The notes beneath the pieces were generated by a model, which was not told where the DNA came from, did not search any database, and was given only the letters and a program-made list of their open reading frames with translations. The position numbers and the translations under genes were made by a program. Below are positions 35,080 through 44,182 of a stretch of 64,000 bases of DNA, piece by piece. How positions within the stretch are numbered: position 1 is the first letter of the stretch; every line of letters starts with the position of its first letter. Source of the stretch: DATFVJ01 sp963727015 (lineage in GTDB: Bacteria > Actinomycetota > Actinomycetes > Streptosporangiales > Streptosporangiaceae); NCBI GenBank assembly GCA_963727015.1, contig CAVSEV010000005.1:248001-312000 (forward strand), given 5' to 3'.

Positions 35080-36347
35080 TCAGAATCCGACCGCCGCAGT
35101 CGGGGAGACCTCGCTGCGCATGGCCCGCCACAGCTCAGCGACCGCGCCTTTCCGGCGCTCTGCTACAAGCCCCGCGCGCTGCAGCGCGACGAGGTTGCCG
35201 CCACCGAGGTACCCAGATCCCAGCGCCTCCACGCTCAGGCGTATGTCGGAATCTGCCGTCGTCCTCTCCACCGTGGCCTCGCCGGTGTCGTCCGCCCGGA
35301 TCCGCCAGCTGCCGTCGTTCCACGGAGCGGTGGTGTCCACGACCTCGACCACGACGTCGCACGGCGCGCTCCACGCCCGTTCGTGCAGCGCCTCGGGAAG
35401 GTCGACCAGGCGCACCCACAGGCTGTCGTAGGTCGCCACGTCGGACGTCGACCTCGGGCCGCCGGCCCACAGCAGCAGCGGGTCGTCGACACCGACGGTG
35501 CCGACCTTGATGGTCCCGATCAGGTCGAAGTCGACCAGCCGACGCAGCAGCGCGAGCTGCGCAGCCGGATCGCCGACCAGCGCCCACACCGAAAGCTCTC
35601 CTGCGGGCCGGGCACGCTCCCACTTGTGCGTGCGGCGGAACATCGCGAACCCGACCTCCACGCCGTCGCGACGGGCGAAGAGCACCCGCCAGGACTCCTT
35701 ATCCCGCAGGTGCTCGGGCAGCTGGTAGCAGATACGGGCGTAGTAACCGGCCTCGCCGACCACCGAGCCAAGGCCGGCGCAACCGAGATGGCACTCCCGC
35801 ATCCGCTTCGGCACCTCGGGATCAGAGACCGTCGCCAGATGAGTAGTGACCGCGCCGGCCGCGCTCTCCAGACTCGGGCGCGTTAAGCGTCGCACCCCTG
35901 CCGAGGCTCACCTCCAGCTCCAGCGACGCCAAGCCGTAGCCGTGGCGGCCGTATATGGCCGGCTCGCTCCGCATGGAGCGCCGAGACATGGGTGCCTTCC
36001 TCCTCGTGCACCTGCTCGAAATGGTGCCGCAACATCGCGCTGAGCACGCCCTTGCGCCGGTGGTCGGGATGCACACCCACCCAGGTGAGACCGGCGCACG
36101 GCACCTGCCGGGTACCCGCGTCAGGCCCCGGGATCGACAGCGTCAGCGGAAAGACACCATAGATCCCGGGGTAGGTCGCCGGATCGGAGCCGTCCACGTC
36201 CGCCGCGAAGCGCTGCTCCGCGGGAAGGCCGATCAGCTGCTCGTCCGTCGGTGCCGCAGGGACCTCAGCGAACCAGACGGTGTGGTCGGTGGCCAGGTAA
36301 CGCTCCGGGTCGGTCGCACGGCCGATGCGGATCCGGTTCTCGGTCAT
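35080..36347 (-). pseudogene. Eis-family GNAT acetyltransferase, two frameshifts
   Basis: From ATG 36347 the first frame gives TDHTVWFAEVPAAPTDEQLI, CAGLTWVGVHPDHRRKGVLS (the acetyl-CoA-binding RxxGxxS/A loop) and AMLRHHFEQVHEEEGTHVSA. An indel near 35985 moves it to RSEPAIYGRHGYGLASLELE, VSLGRGATLNAP, and another near 35890 to the 270-codon C-terminal frame. That frame has YYARICYQLPEHLRDKESWR, YDSLWVRLVDLPEALHERAW and a sterol-carrier-like end. Eis proteins acetylate aminoglycosides or lysines and form hexamers. All domains are present, so one or two base corrections would restore a protein of about 420 residues. It is either a recent pseudogene or a sequencing artefact. Confidence 0.82.
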
Positions 36348-36598
36348 GGTCCCCAGCCAACCGCTGGCGGGCTGATGCCTCAACCGGTTTACGCTCACCC
36401 CAAGCTCTGGCCCAGTCGCAGGACGGCGGACCAATCGCCCGATGAAGGCGCATAACGGATGATCCGAGCATCTGGATCGCTGTGCTCAGCTGCGGCGCAA
36501 CCTCCTGTGCCAGAACGCACAATCGGAGTCCTGATCGGCGGTCCTGCGAGGCAGGACTGAGACCGCGATCAGATGCAGTCCAACGGCGTACGCAGCAG

Positions 36599-37318
36599 TC
36601 AGGACGTGCTGGCTTTGCGCGCGAGGACAAGCCGGTACCGCGGGCTGCCGTCCTCGCGTCGGCCCAGAGCCGCCAAGGGGTCTGTCGTCACGGTGAATCC
36701 GGATGCTGTCAGGTCGTTGCGGACCGCGTGCAGCGGGCAGGTGCGGTAGTACATGACGAACGGGGGACGCCACACGGCATTGCGGACCCGCATGGCCAGG
36801 TCGAACCCGAGCAGCGCCCAGTACCAGCTTGAGGTGATGGGCTGTGGCGCACCGATCGGGAAGGCGAAAACCCCGCCAGGCCGCAGCGCGCGGTACACGC
36901 CGGCGAACAGCGCAGGCCGTTCGGCGGGCAGGAAGTGCCCGAGCGCTCCGAAACTGACCGCCAGGTCGAAGGCCTCGGCGAAGGGCAGGGCCCGGACGTC
37001 GGCCCGTACCCACTTGGCGTCCGGGTGCGCACCGCGCGCCTGCGCGAGCATGCCAGTGCTGAAGTCGACGCCCGTGATACGTCCTTGGCACAGGGATTTG
37101 AGGACCCGCATGCCCGCGCCCGTGCCGCAGCACACGTCCAATCCTCGGCCGAACGGGCCGAACGGGCGCAACGCGTCGGCGGTCGCGTCAAGCACGCCAT
37201 CGGGGGTGCGAAAAGGCGTGTGGTCGAACTTCGGAGCAAGCAGGTCGTAGCCGCCCTCGACCGAGGACAGCGCCTGCATCGCCAGTTCACGCAGAGACGG
37301 GCCTCGAGGCGAGAACAT
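36599..37318 (-). CDS. Class I SAM-dependent methyltransferase
   Basis: This protein of about 239 residues from ATG 37318 (MFSPRGPSLRELAMQALSSV) has a Rossmann SAM-binding core. Motif I is GLDVCCGTGAGMRVLKSL, followed by GVDFSTGMLAQARGAHPDA (acidic end of beta-2), VRADVRALPFAEAFDLAVSF and VYRALRPGGVFAFPIGAPQP. The C-terminal helices (RNAVWRPPFVMYYRTCPLHA) probably recognise the substrate, which is unknown. The frame is open to 37411, but that part has no similarity. Intact. Confidence 0.82.
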   Translation of the reverse strand: MFSPRGPSLRELAMQALSSVEGGYDLLAPKFDHTPFRTPDGVLDATADALRPFGPFGRGLDVCCGTGAGMRVLKSLCQGRITGVDFSTGMLAQARGAHPDAKWVRADVRALPFAEAFDLAVSFGALGHFLPAERPALFAGVYRALRPGGVFAFPIGAPQPITSSWYWALLGFDLAMRVRNAVWRPPFVMYYRTCPLHAVRNDLTASGFTVTTDPLAALGRREDGSPRYRLVLARKASTS

Positions 37319-37411
37319 CGGCCAAGGGTACTTCCCGATGCCAGACAGGCCGCCAGCCCCGGGATCACCCACCGCACCGAGGGCCAGGCGCAGATCAGCA
37401 ACACTTCGCAT

Positions 37412-37848
37412 CCAAAGACATACCCCGGCGACCGGGACCCGGCAGGAAACGACAACGATCTGGCTTCACATTGCACCTCGTGTCGATGATCGGGTCTGAG
37501 CGGCGCGCAGACGGCAATCTGCGGATTGGCCGATAGGCCGCCGCCAAGCTCCCGGCACTGGTTGATCGGCGAAAAGGTCCGGCGAAGCGGGCCGTCTCGG
37601 CTTAGGCGCGTATACGGCCCTCGACGTCAGTTACGGCGTATCGGGTGAATCCGTCCCGGTGGGTCCGCGCCTCGGGCGTGCTTTGCTGCCATGTAGTTCG
37701 CCCTCGTCCGGCTCGCTTCCGCGGGTCCTTTCCCGGTGCTGGCGACGGGGATGACGCTGCGGCTGAGGCCTTCCGCTGACCGTGCGGCTGTGGCGGGGCG
37801 GGCACGCAGCTGATGGCCACCACGCCGGTGCACAGCCCGTTGGCCTGT
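37412..37848. other. Region without recognisable gene
   Basis: Between the methyltransferase gene and the 3' end of msrA I see no supported feature. Confidence 0.45.
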
Positions 37849-38391
37849 TTACCGGATGGTGGCTGCGCAGCCGGGCTGGCCATGCTTTTCGAGATAACGC
37901 TGGTGGTACTCCTCGGCCCGGTAAAACGCGGACGCCGGGGTGATCTGCGTGACGATCTGCCGCCTCAGCGATTGCTGCTCGGCATCGCGCGATGCGATCG
38001 CGGTTTCCTTCTGGCTAGCGTCATGGTAGAAGATCGCCGAGCGGTACTGGCTGCCGAAATCGAAGCCCTGGCGGTTGCGGGTGGTCGGATTGTGGCTCCG
38101 CCAGAACACCTGGAGCAGCTCCGCGTAGCTCACCTGGGCCGGGTCGAACCACACCTCGACCGCCTCGGCGTGGCCGGTGCGGTGCCTGCAGACCCGCCCG
38201 TAGGTGGGGTCCGGGACGTGGCCGCCGGTGTAGCCGACAGCGGTCTGCAGCACCCCGTGGACCTGGCGGAAGGCCGCCTCGACACCCCAGAAGCATCCTG
38301 CGGCGAATATCGCGCGCTCGGCTCCGTCCGGTCCGTGGCCCTCGAACGGCGGTGCCAGCGCCGGATCGGCGTTGCGGTTCCTGAGCTTCAT
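37849..38391 (-). CDS. msrA: Peptide methionine (S)-S-oxide reductase MsrA
   Basis: This 180-residue MsrA reduces methionine-S-sulfoxide in oxidised proteins, in the cytoplasm. The active-site Cys33 lies in AAGCFWGVEAAFR. Other family motifs are VGYTGGHVPDPTYGRVCRH, TGHAEAVEVWFDP, QGFDFGSQYRSAIFY and FYRAEEYHQRYLEKHG. The His of the Cys-x-x-His-like resolving region is in CRHRTGHAEAVE. It starts at ATG 38391 (a GTG three bases earlier is also in frame). Monocistronic and intact. Confidence 0.95.
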   Translation of the reverse strand: MKLRNRNADPALAPPFEGHGPDGAERAIFAAGCFWGVEAAFRQVHGVLQTAVGYTGGHVPDPTYGRVCRHRTGHAEAVEVWFDPAQVSYAELLQVFWRSHNPTTRNRQGFDFGSQYRSAIFYHDASQKETAIASRDAEQQSLRRQIVTQITPASAFYRAEEYHQRYLEKHGQPGCAATIR

Positions 38392-38582
38392 CACGTCTTG
38401 GCCCCTCTAACCTTTGTGCCAACACAAACCCGGAGTCAGGGATTCCTGCATGGCGGCACAGGGCGATGCCGCGCCCGTCCGTGTCTGCCGGTGGCATGTC
38501 GTGCGTTTCCAGGTGGAGCGCGGGGGTTCGCCTTGGCGTGACTCTCCGGATCAGCGCAGCGGCTTTCTCGCTTCCGTCGCGC

Positions 38583-39030
38583 TCACGCGGTGCTGGTGGA
38601 GGGGGTGCGGGTGAGTGTCTCCTCGAGCCAGTCGAAGGTACGTTGCGCGGACAGCAGCGAAGAGCCGGCCTGGCAGTGGTTCTCGGCGCCCTCCTCGGCG
38701 GGGTGAACAGCAGGAATGTCTTCTCGCAGGGGAGCGCGTCGTACAGGGCCTTCGCCTGCCCGGCGAAGGCCCGTTCCGCCTCCGTGTCGATGACGAGCGT
38801 CGGGCAGCGGATGTCTGCGGCGATGTGCGCGAGGGGTGTAGTCCAGCGCGGCGAGCAACCAGGCGGCCGGCGACGGCGAAGCGAACGTGAACATGCCGTT
38901 CTGCCCGGCCCAGCGGGTGTCGGTGCTCGCGTTCATCATGTCGCCGATGAGACGGTCGGCTCCCTGCGGGTCGTCGCGGATCCATGCGGCGGCGCGTGCG
39001 TGGTAGCGGCCTTGCCGCTGTGCATTGCTC
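38583..39030 (-). pseudogene. C-terminal remnant of an alpha/beta hydrolase
   Basis: The frame reads MNASTDTRWAGQNGMFTFAS, PSPAAWLLAALDYT. It shifts near 38835 to a DIRCPTLVIDTEAERAFAGQ-type segment (strand before the catalytic Asp), then TPAEEGAENHCQAGSSLLSA with the catalytic His in AENHC, and QRTFDWLEETL to the end. The nucleophile elbow (GxSxG) and N-terminal half are absent. It resembles the dienelactone or pseudooxynicotine hydrolase type. Frameshifted and truncated. Confidence 0.6.
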
Positions 39031-39570
39031 TGCCTCAGCCGCCAGTCCGGCGGCCGTGGTTGTGCGGTTCCCAGCCCAGTCCGGGACCTTGGCCTCTGCC
39101 TTCTGTGACGCGTCGGCGGACCGTGGGTGTGACCGGTACCCCAGCCTGAGGGGCCGATGAGATGAACCTTGCCGTCGGCGTCATTCTTCCGGGGCTCAGC
39201 GCCTGCGGGTACCCGCTTACCCAGGCTGTCATCGGCCGCTGGGGTATGCGGGGCAGCCGTGGCGGAGTCCGTGTGCATCGGGCTGACCGTCCGCGATGCT
39301 TCGATGGTGGCCAGCGGCCTCCCGGGCCTGGCTCCACCCCGTCCCGGCAGCGCTGCAGCGCCTGGAGCTCGCGGCCGCCTGGCGGCTTCGCTGGCCGGGC
39401 TGCACCCGCTGCTGGCTGCACGGCCTACCGGCTGAACCGGCCGCCGCCCCGGCCCGTGTAATGGTTTCGTAACAGAGCGATGTCTCCCGCTGGCCGCGCC
39501 CCGTCCGCATCGCTCATCAGCCCTCAGAACCATGCCGGCCACATGGGGTGCGGTGGCCCCGGGAGGAACC
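39031..39570. other. Region without recognisable gene
   Basis: No supported coding signal. The last 20 bases carry the CGGGAGGAACC ribosome binding site of the next gene. Confidence 0.4.
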
Positions 39571-40269
39571 ATGAGAAAGATGATGGCCGCCCTCGTGGCT
39601 GCCGGACCCCTGCTGCTCGCCATCGGCGCAGCCAGCCCGGCATTAGCCCAGGCCACGCCGGTCACGTTGCTGTGCTCACCCAGCACCAACGGTGGCACTT
39701 TGGTCGGCGGCGTCTGCGTGCTGCCCGCGCCCACCGCCGGGCAGCCCTACGAGGGATTCCTGCTCACCGGCAACGGTGCCGTGGACACGTTCACCATCAC
39801 CTCCGGCACCCTGCCGCCGGGCCTGTCCATGCCCGCGACCTACGGCGCAGCCGGCACGATCGTCGGCGGCACCCCGACCACGGCGGGCACGTTCACCTTC
39901 ACCGTCCACGTCGTCCCCTTCGCCAACCCCGGCACACCTGGCGCGAACGGGACCTACAGCATTAAGGTCGGCCCGCCACCACCGCTGGCGGTGAGCTTTC
40001 CCAGTTCCTGCTGCAGCGCCGGCACGGTCGGCACCGCGTACCTGCAGAACTTCTTCTCCTCCGGCGGCGTCGGCCCATTCGCCTGGTCGGTAGCCTCCGG
40101 CGCGCTCCCGCCCGGCCTGGCGCTCAGCTCACCGAGCGCACCGCAGGTCACCGGCAACGAGCTGAACGGCACGCCGACGAAAGCTGGCACGTTCAAGTTC
40201 ACGATCAAGGTGACAGACAGCGCCGGCGACCAGGCAACCGAACCGGCCAGCATCACCATCCGGCGCTGA
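39571..40269 (+). CDS. Secreted putative-Ig (He_PIG-like) protein, intact paralogue
   Basis: The 232 residues begin with a signal peptide, MRKMMAALVAAGPLLLAIGA, then SPALAQ. Two He_PIG-type repeats follow: TLPPGLSMPATYGAAGTIVG, GTPTTAGTFTFTVHVV and LPPGLALSSPSAPQVTG, GTPTKAGTFKFTIKVTDSAG. A Cys pair (SSCCSAGTVG) lies between them. GGGAGGAACC precedes ATG 39571. It is clearly homologous along its whole length to the frameshifted gene at 13547-14214, including the 5' leader, so the two arose by duplication. Here it stands without a propeller partner. Extracellular; ligand unknown. Confidence 0.82.
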   Translation: MRKMMAALVAAGPLLLAIGAASPALAQATPVTLLCSPSTNGGTLVGGVCVLPAPTAGQPYEGFLLTGNGAVDTFTITSGTLPPGLSMPATYGAAGTIVGGTPTTAGTFTFTVHVVPFANPGTPGANGTYSIKVGPPPPLAVSFPSSCCSAGTVGTAYLQNFFSSGGVGPFAWSVASGALPPGLALSSPSAPQVTGNELNGTPTKAGTFKFTIKVTDSAGDQATEPASITIRR

Positions 40270-40842
40270 CCCCCCTGAGCAGCGGGCACCAGGGACCCGC
40301 CAGCCCGCGATCAGCGGTGGTCTTGCGTTGCTGGTGTTGGCCGCGTGAGCGGATGTTGACGCGGGTCGGCTGGCTGGCTGGAGCTCGGTGGTTCCGCGCC
40401 AGGCCCGCCCGGCGGCCTTATCCTGCATCAGGTCCCCCGGTCAGCACGGCAGGACGGCGGTGTTCGCCCTGCCGGGCTTGAGGAGGCTGCACGAGACCGC
40501 AGCGGCAGCGGGCGGTAGTCGGCGGTTCGCTAGCGCACGCCCGAGCGGCGCTGGGCTCGGGGTGGCGATTGCACAGGCTGGTGACCTCCAACGGCGGCAC
40601 GCCCGCGCTGCTGGACACGCCGGGCGGACGGTGACGGTGACGGTGACGGTTGAGCTTCTGGCGTTCCGCGCGACCACAGTTCACGTCGGTCCGGCCGCCT
40701 GATCCAGCAGCCTCACCGGCATCTTTACCGCTTCTGAGCGCTTCCTGAACCGATCCCATGAACCTCGCTGGGCAAGCTTAGGTGGCAGGGGCCGTCATGG
40801 CGGCCACCGGGTCCAGCCATCACCAGGAAGGAGTGTCCAGGC
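40270..40842. other. Region without recognisable gene
   Basis: It contains a short GGTGACGGTGACGGTGACGG run near 40633. No gene supported. The end is the leader of the next ORF (AGGAAGGAG). Confidence 0.4.
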
Positions 40843-41031
40843 ATGCCACAGCCCGACCGCAGCACCGCCCGCCGCCGCAGCGACAGACTTGCAGCCATCG
40901 GCAAGGCGTTGGTGTGGGTCGCGGGTAGCGCTGTTGCCGCGTCTTTCGGGCCGGGACGCGGCCGTCGCGCACGGGCTGCCTGGCCATCACCTGCCCGCGG
41001 CGTGCGCTCAACCAGCGCGAGTCAGCGTTGA
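40843..41031 (+). CDS. Short basic ORF upstream of a membrane protein gene
   Basis: The 62 codons start at ATG 40843 behind a good AAGGAGTGTCCAGGC leader, with a basic N-terminus and one hydrophobic patch, GKALVWVAGSAVAASFG, then a low-complexity Arg/Ala/Ser tail. Its stop overlaps the TTG at 41028. It could be a leader peptide, or the true 5' end of the following membrane-protein gene with an indel between. No family recognised. Confidence 0.35.
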   Translation: MPQPDRSTARRRSDRLAAIGKALVWVAGSAVAASFGPGRGRRARAAWPSPARGVRSTSASQR

Positions 41032-41657
41032 CCCGGGTAACCCGGGCCGGCCACCGCGATGAGTCCGATGCCACGGGCCGCGCCGAGGGCAACGAGCGGC
41101 TTACCGCGATGACCGGCGCCGCGCTGCTGGTCCTGTTCGCGGCGGAGGGAGTGACGATCCTGTCTATCCGGCGGCTGCTGACGCCGCACTTCTTCCTCGG
41201 GATGCTGCTACTGGGCCCGGTGGCGCTGAAGGTGTGCTCGACGGGGTACCGGTTCGTCCGCTACTACACCGGCGCGCCGCCGTATGCCAGGAAGGGGCCT
41301 CCAGCGCCGCTGATGCGGCTGCTGGGGCCTCTGGTGATGGCCACCTCGCTCGCCGTGCTCGGCACGGGCATCGCGCTTGGTCTTGCCGGGCCCGGCGATC
41401 GGATGTGGCTTTTCCTGCACAAGGCCTCGTTCGTAGCGTGGTTCGCCGTGATGACGATTCACGTGCTTTTCTACGCCCCGCGGCTGCCCAGGCTGCTCCG
41501 CGGCGATTTCCGGGACCGCGGCCGCGTTGTATTGGCCGGCCGGCGCGCCCGCTGGCTGCTGCTTGCCGGATCGCTGGCCTGCGGTCTGGCCCTGGCAGTG
41601 CTGACATTGCATCTGCCGGCCCGCTGGGATCTAGCACAAGTGAGTTCGCTGAGGTGA
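41028..41657 (+). CDS. Actinobacterial multi-pass membrane protein (cytochrome b-like)
   Basis: The protein has up to 209 residues with four to five helices: MTGAALLVLFAAEGVTILSI, FFLGMLLLGPVALKVCSTGY, LLGPLVMATSLAVLGTGIAL, FVAWFAVMTIHVLFYAP and WLLLAGSLACGLALAVLTL. His residues in LTPHFFLG, LHKASF and TIHVLFYA are placed as in haem-binding membrane proteins; this is suggestive only. The family is common in actinomycetes (STGYRFxRYYTGxPxYxxKGPP loop) and uncharacterised. The start is uncertain: TTG 41028, or ATG 41109 (MTGAALL). Confidence 0.7.
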   Translation: MTRVTRAGHRDESDATGRAEGNERLTAMTGAALLVLFAAEGVTILSIRRLLTPHFFLGMLLLGPVALKVCSTGYRFVRYYTGAPPYARKGPPAPLMRLLGPLVMATSLAVLGTGIALGLAGPGDRMWLFLHKASFVAWFAVMTIHVLFYAPRLPRLLRGDFRDRGRVVLAGRRARWLLLAGSLACGLALAVLTLHLPARWDLAQVSSLR

Positions 41658-42235
41658 GCACGGCCCCGGCAGGCAATCCGGGACAGGGGAGACGAAGGCT
41701 TTGCGGTCAAGCGTCATGGGCTGGAACAGGCCGGGGACCCGTCCGGTGCCAGGCGGCCGGGGTGCCCGGCGACACGGTCCTGACCGCCGGGCCGCCTCGG
41801 CCCGCATCCCGGTCGCCATATGCCGACTGGATCGGGCCAGCACGCGGCCACCGCTGCACGGTCCTGGACAGTCCGCCCATGCCTACGGATCGCCCACGGA
41901 TCAGGAGGTCGCATTGGGCACGACCTATTCCTCGGGCCACCCGCGATTTGTGCCACGTGCCGAACCGCCGCGACCCGGAGGGCCTGGTCCGTGATCAGGC
42001 GTACCAGCCAAGGTAAATCCAGCCGGCGATGAACAGGAGCGGAAGGCAGCAGGTAACAAGGGTTGGGCGCACGAACCAGGAAAATCCTTCGAGGAAATCG
42101 GGGAGCAGCGCACGCTTGTGAGCTTCCCGCCGCCGGCCACGGGCGAATAGGGCGCTGGATACGGTGACTCCCGTGGCTGCGATAGATGCCGGAGATGAAC
42201 CTGAACGTCCCGTGCGGCGGCCGGTTCGGGAGCTG
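41658..42235. other. Region with one possible small membrane peptide
   Basis: On the minus strand, 42001-42170 reads KRALLPDFLEGFSWFVRPTL, VTCCLPLLFIAGWIYLGWYA and a stop, like a tail-anchored membrane peptide, but no good start codon is visible. It may be the 3' remnant of a membrane protein gene. Nothing else recognised. Confidence 0.35.
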
Positions 42236-42739
42236 TCATCGCGCGTCTGGGTTTTTGCCGGCTGCGATCAGCGAGAGTATGGCTTTCACCGCTTCTTCGG
42301 GAGAAGTGACGCGACGCAGCTCCGAGGCTTCCGGATCACGTGGATCGTGTACTTCCCAGCCGCTGACGACGACGGTCGGCTTGCCGGTGCGCATGGCGAG
42401 GGCGACCTCGCTCAAGGTGCCCCAGCTTCCGCCGATCGCGATGACGGCATCACAAACACGCACTACAAGGCCGTTGCGCATTTCGCCGAGCCCGGTAGGC
42501 AGTGCGACGGACAGGTGCTGGTTGCCCGTGGAACGGTCGCTTCCTGGAAGGAGGCCGATCGTCATGCCGCCGTGGGCGGCTGCTCCCTTGCTGACAGCTT
42601 CCATGACACCGCCCAGGCCGCCGCACACCACAATCGCTCCCTGTCCTGCCAGCAGGCCGCCGACCTGTTCGGCCGTCGCCACCTCGGCTTCTGTCGCGTC
42701 GGCGGGCCCGACGACGGCAACGTAGATGCGCTTGGTCAT
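42236..42739 (-). CDS. LOG-like/TIGR00725 family Rossmann protein
   Basis: The 167 residues from ATG 42739 read MTKRIYVAVVGPADATEAEV, then VVCGGLGGVMEAVSKGAAAH, HLSVALPTGLGEMRN and AVIAIGGSWGTLSEVALAMR. GGLGGVMEA and GGSWGTLSE correspond to the two signature motifs of the LOG (lysine decarboxylase-like) fold, PGGxGTxxE in true LOG enzymes. True LOGs release cytokinin-type bases from nucleotides; the TIGR00725 branch is uncharacterised. It overlaps the HepT gene end by four bases (ATGA), so it may be the third gene of the mntA-hepT operon. Confidence 0.82.
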   Translation of the reverse strand: MTKRIYVAVVGPADATEAEVATAEQVGGLLAGQGAIVVCGGLGGVMEAVSKGAAAHGGMTIGLLPGSDRSTGNQHLSVALPTGLGEMRNGLVVRVCDAVIAIGGSWGTLSEVALAMRTGKPTVVVSGWEVHDPRDPEASELRRVTSPEEAVKAILSLIAAGKNPDAR

Positions 42740-43098
42740 GACGGGCCAGAATCCGTGTCTGGGTCTTCTTCGGGCAGGGAATCGGCTAGCACGCGGACGG
42801 CGCGTTCCAGGTCGGGCAGGTCCTCGTCGACCGTGGCCTGCAAGATCGCGTGAGCGGTGTCGAAATAGCGGTGCGCGAGGTGGTCCCGCATGCGGGCGAC
42901 CTGCCGCCACGGGATGGACGGCTGGGTGGCGAGCAGGTCGTCCGGGAGCGCCTTGACGGCCTCGCCGATCTCGAGTAGCCGGATCCGGACGGCGTCGAAT
43001 ATCAGGCCGTCGGACAGCTCACCGCGCTGCAAATGGGAGCGGATCGCATCGATCGCGGCCTCGATATCGGATAGCCGCTGGCGGTCCCGGTAGCTCAC
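42736..43098 (-). CDS. hepT: HepT-like (DUF86) HEPN toxin
   Basis: This 120-residue all-helical HEPN protein has the catalytic Rx4HxY motif in RMRDHLAHRYFD and the usual IDAIRSHLQRG and IRLLEIGEAVKALPDDLL helices. HepT acts as an RNase, or is held inactive when its partner MntA adds AMP to the motif Tyr. The GTG start at 43098 overlaps the mntA stop (GTGA). Intact. Confidence 0.9.
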   Translation of the reverse strand: MSYRDRQRLSDIEAAIDAIRSHLQRGELSDGLIFDAVRIRLLEIGEAVKALPDDLLATQPSIPWRQVARMRDHLAHRYFDTAHAILQATVDEDLPDLERAVRVLADSLPEEDPDTDSGPS

Positions 43099-43619
43099 AG
43101 CGTGACCAGGTCATGCTCGACGCGTGCCCGGACACCAGGCTTGAGATCACGTGCCGGGATCAGGTCCACGCGGGTGCCAAGGATAGCTTCCAGGTCGGCC
43201 TCTACCCGGCCGAGCCCGAACAGGCTCAGGCCGGGCGGCAGATCCGCCAGCAGGTCCACATCGCTGCCGGGGCGGTCCTCGCCGCGGGCGACGCTGCCGA
43301 ACACCCGCAGGTTCTTTACCCCGTGGGCCGCCGCGGCCTCGACCAGATCATGGCGGCGGCGGCGCACCCGGCGGCCTACCGGTCCCGACAGCCGGCGCAG
43401 GCGCCGGGGCTGGTGCCGCAAGCCCATCACCAGTTCATAACCAGCGGCATCGATCAGCGCGGCGAGGGCCGGGACCGCGGGCTGGCGGTGCCCGGACTCG
43501 TAGGCGCTGATCACGCTTTGGGTGACACCCGCCCGGGCAGCCAGTTCCGCCTGGGACAGTCCAGCTCGCTTCCGTGCCTGGCGGAGCAGGGCTCCGGCCG
43601 TGACCGTCGCTGAATCCAC
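43095..43619 (-). CDS. mntA: XRE-MntA fusion antitoxin (HTH plus minimal nucleotidyltransferase)
   Basis: The protein has 174 residues. Residues about 8-65 are an XRE helix-turn-helix (LRQARKRAGLSQAELAARAG, VTQSVISAYESGHRQPA). Residues about 95-174 are a minimal nucleotidyltransferase with GSVARGEDRPGSDVDLL, the GSx10DxD active site. MntA AMPylates HepT to silence it; the HTH probably makes the protein its own repressor. It leads the mntA-hepT pair, and the AT-rich AGATATTATTCACATC stretch just upstream (about 43640) is a likely promoter or operator. Intact. Confidence 0.9.
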   Translation of the reverse strand: MDSATVTAGALLRQARKRAGLSQAELAARAGVTQSVISAYESGHRQPAVPALAALIDAAGYELVMGLRHQPRRLRRLSGPVGRRVRRRRHDLVEAAAAHGVKNLRVFGSVARGEDRPGSDVDLLADLPPGLSLFGLGRVEADLEAILGTRVDLIPARDLKPGVRARVEHDLVTL

Positions 43620-43694
43620 TCGCCCAGCATAGCGGATCGTAGATATTATTCACATCTTGGGCACCCGCTGATACGCCCTCGCCAGGCCTGCCGC

Positions 43695-44019
43695 GCTCGT
43701 AGAGCAGACGCGTCGCCGGGCGGATCATGCCCGCAACCGCATCAAGATTATGCGCCCGGCCGTCTTCGTACCGGCGCCTCCACTGGCTCACCTCGGCGCC
43801 GGTGCTGCGTGCGACCTCAAGCGCTGACTCATAGCAGGGCGTCTCGACGATCAGGTGATCGCCGGTCTGGAGCAAGGCGTGATAGAGCAGGGAGATGCCC
43901 TCCTCGGCGCACGAGGTGACGACCACCTCGGCAGCGCGCCGGTCGGCTCGTACAGCGTAGAAGCGCTCGATCCGGAACGGACGCAGTTCCACGACGTCGA
44001 GTATCTCTCCGTTTCCCAC
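43695..44019 (-). pseudogene. PLP aminotransferase remnant with internal deletion
   Basis: The start reads VVELRPFRIERFYA, the N-terminal arm of class I/II aminotransferases, then jumps to AAEVVVTSCAEEGISLLYHA, LLQTGDHLIVETPCYESALE, VARSTGAEVSQWRRRYEDGR and MIRPATRLLYE. About 50 residues between arm and core are missing, and the PLP-Lys domain never follows. Both an internal deletion and a 3' truncation are needed to explain it. Confidence 0.65.
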
Positions 44020-44182
44020 TCAAACGGTGCATGCGCGTGGAGGCCGGCTGGAGGCCGGCGTCACCCCACTGGCATTCGGTTATGAATCGCTTGTGCTGGG
44101 TGGCTCCCCGGATGCGATCGGCGTGCCGTCACGTCTTGTAGCCGGCGACTGGTCGCGTGGGTGCTGTGCGGCTGTTCTCCGG

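Noticed and set aside
35016..35886. Long plus-strand frames opposite the Eis-like gene
   Set aside because: The minus strand has continuous GNAT/Eis motifs across frames; the plus-strand translations are shadows.
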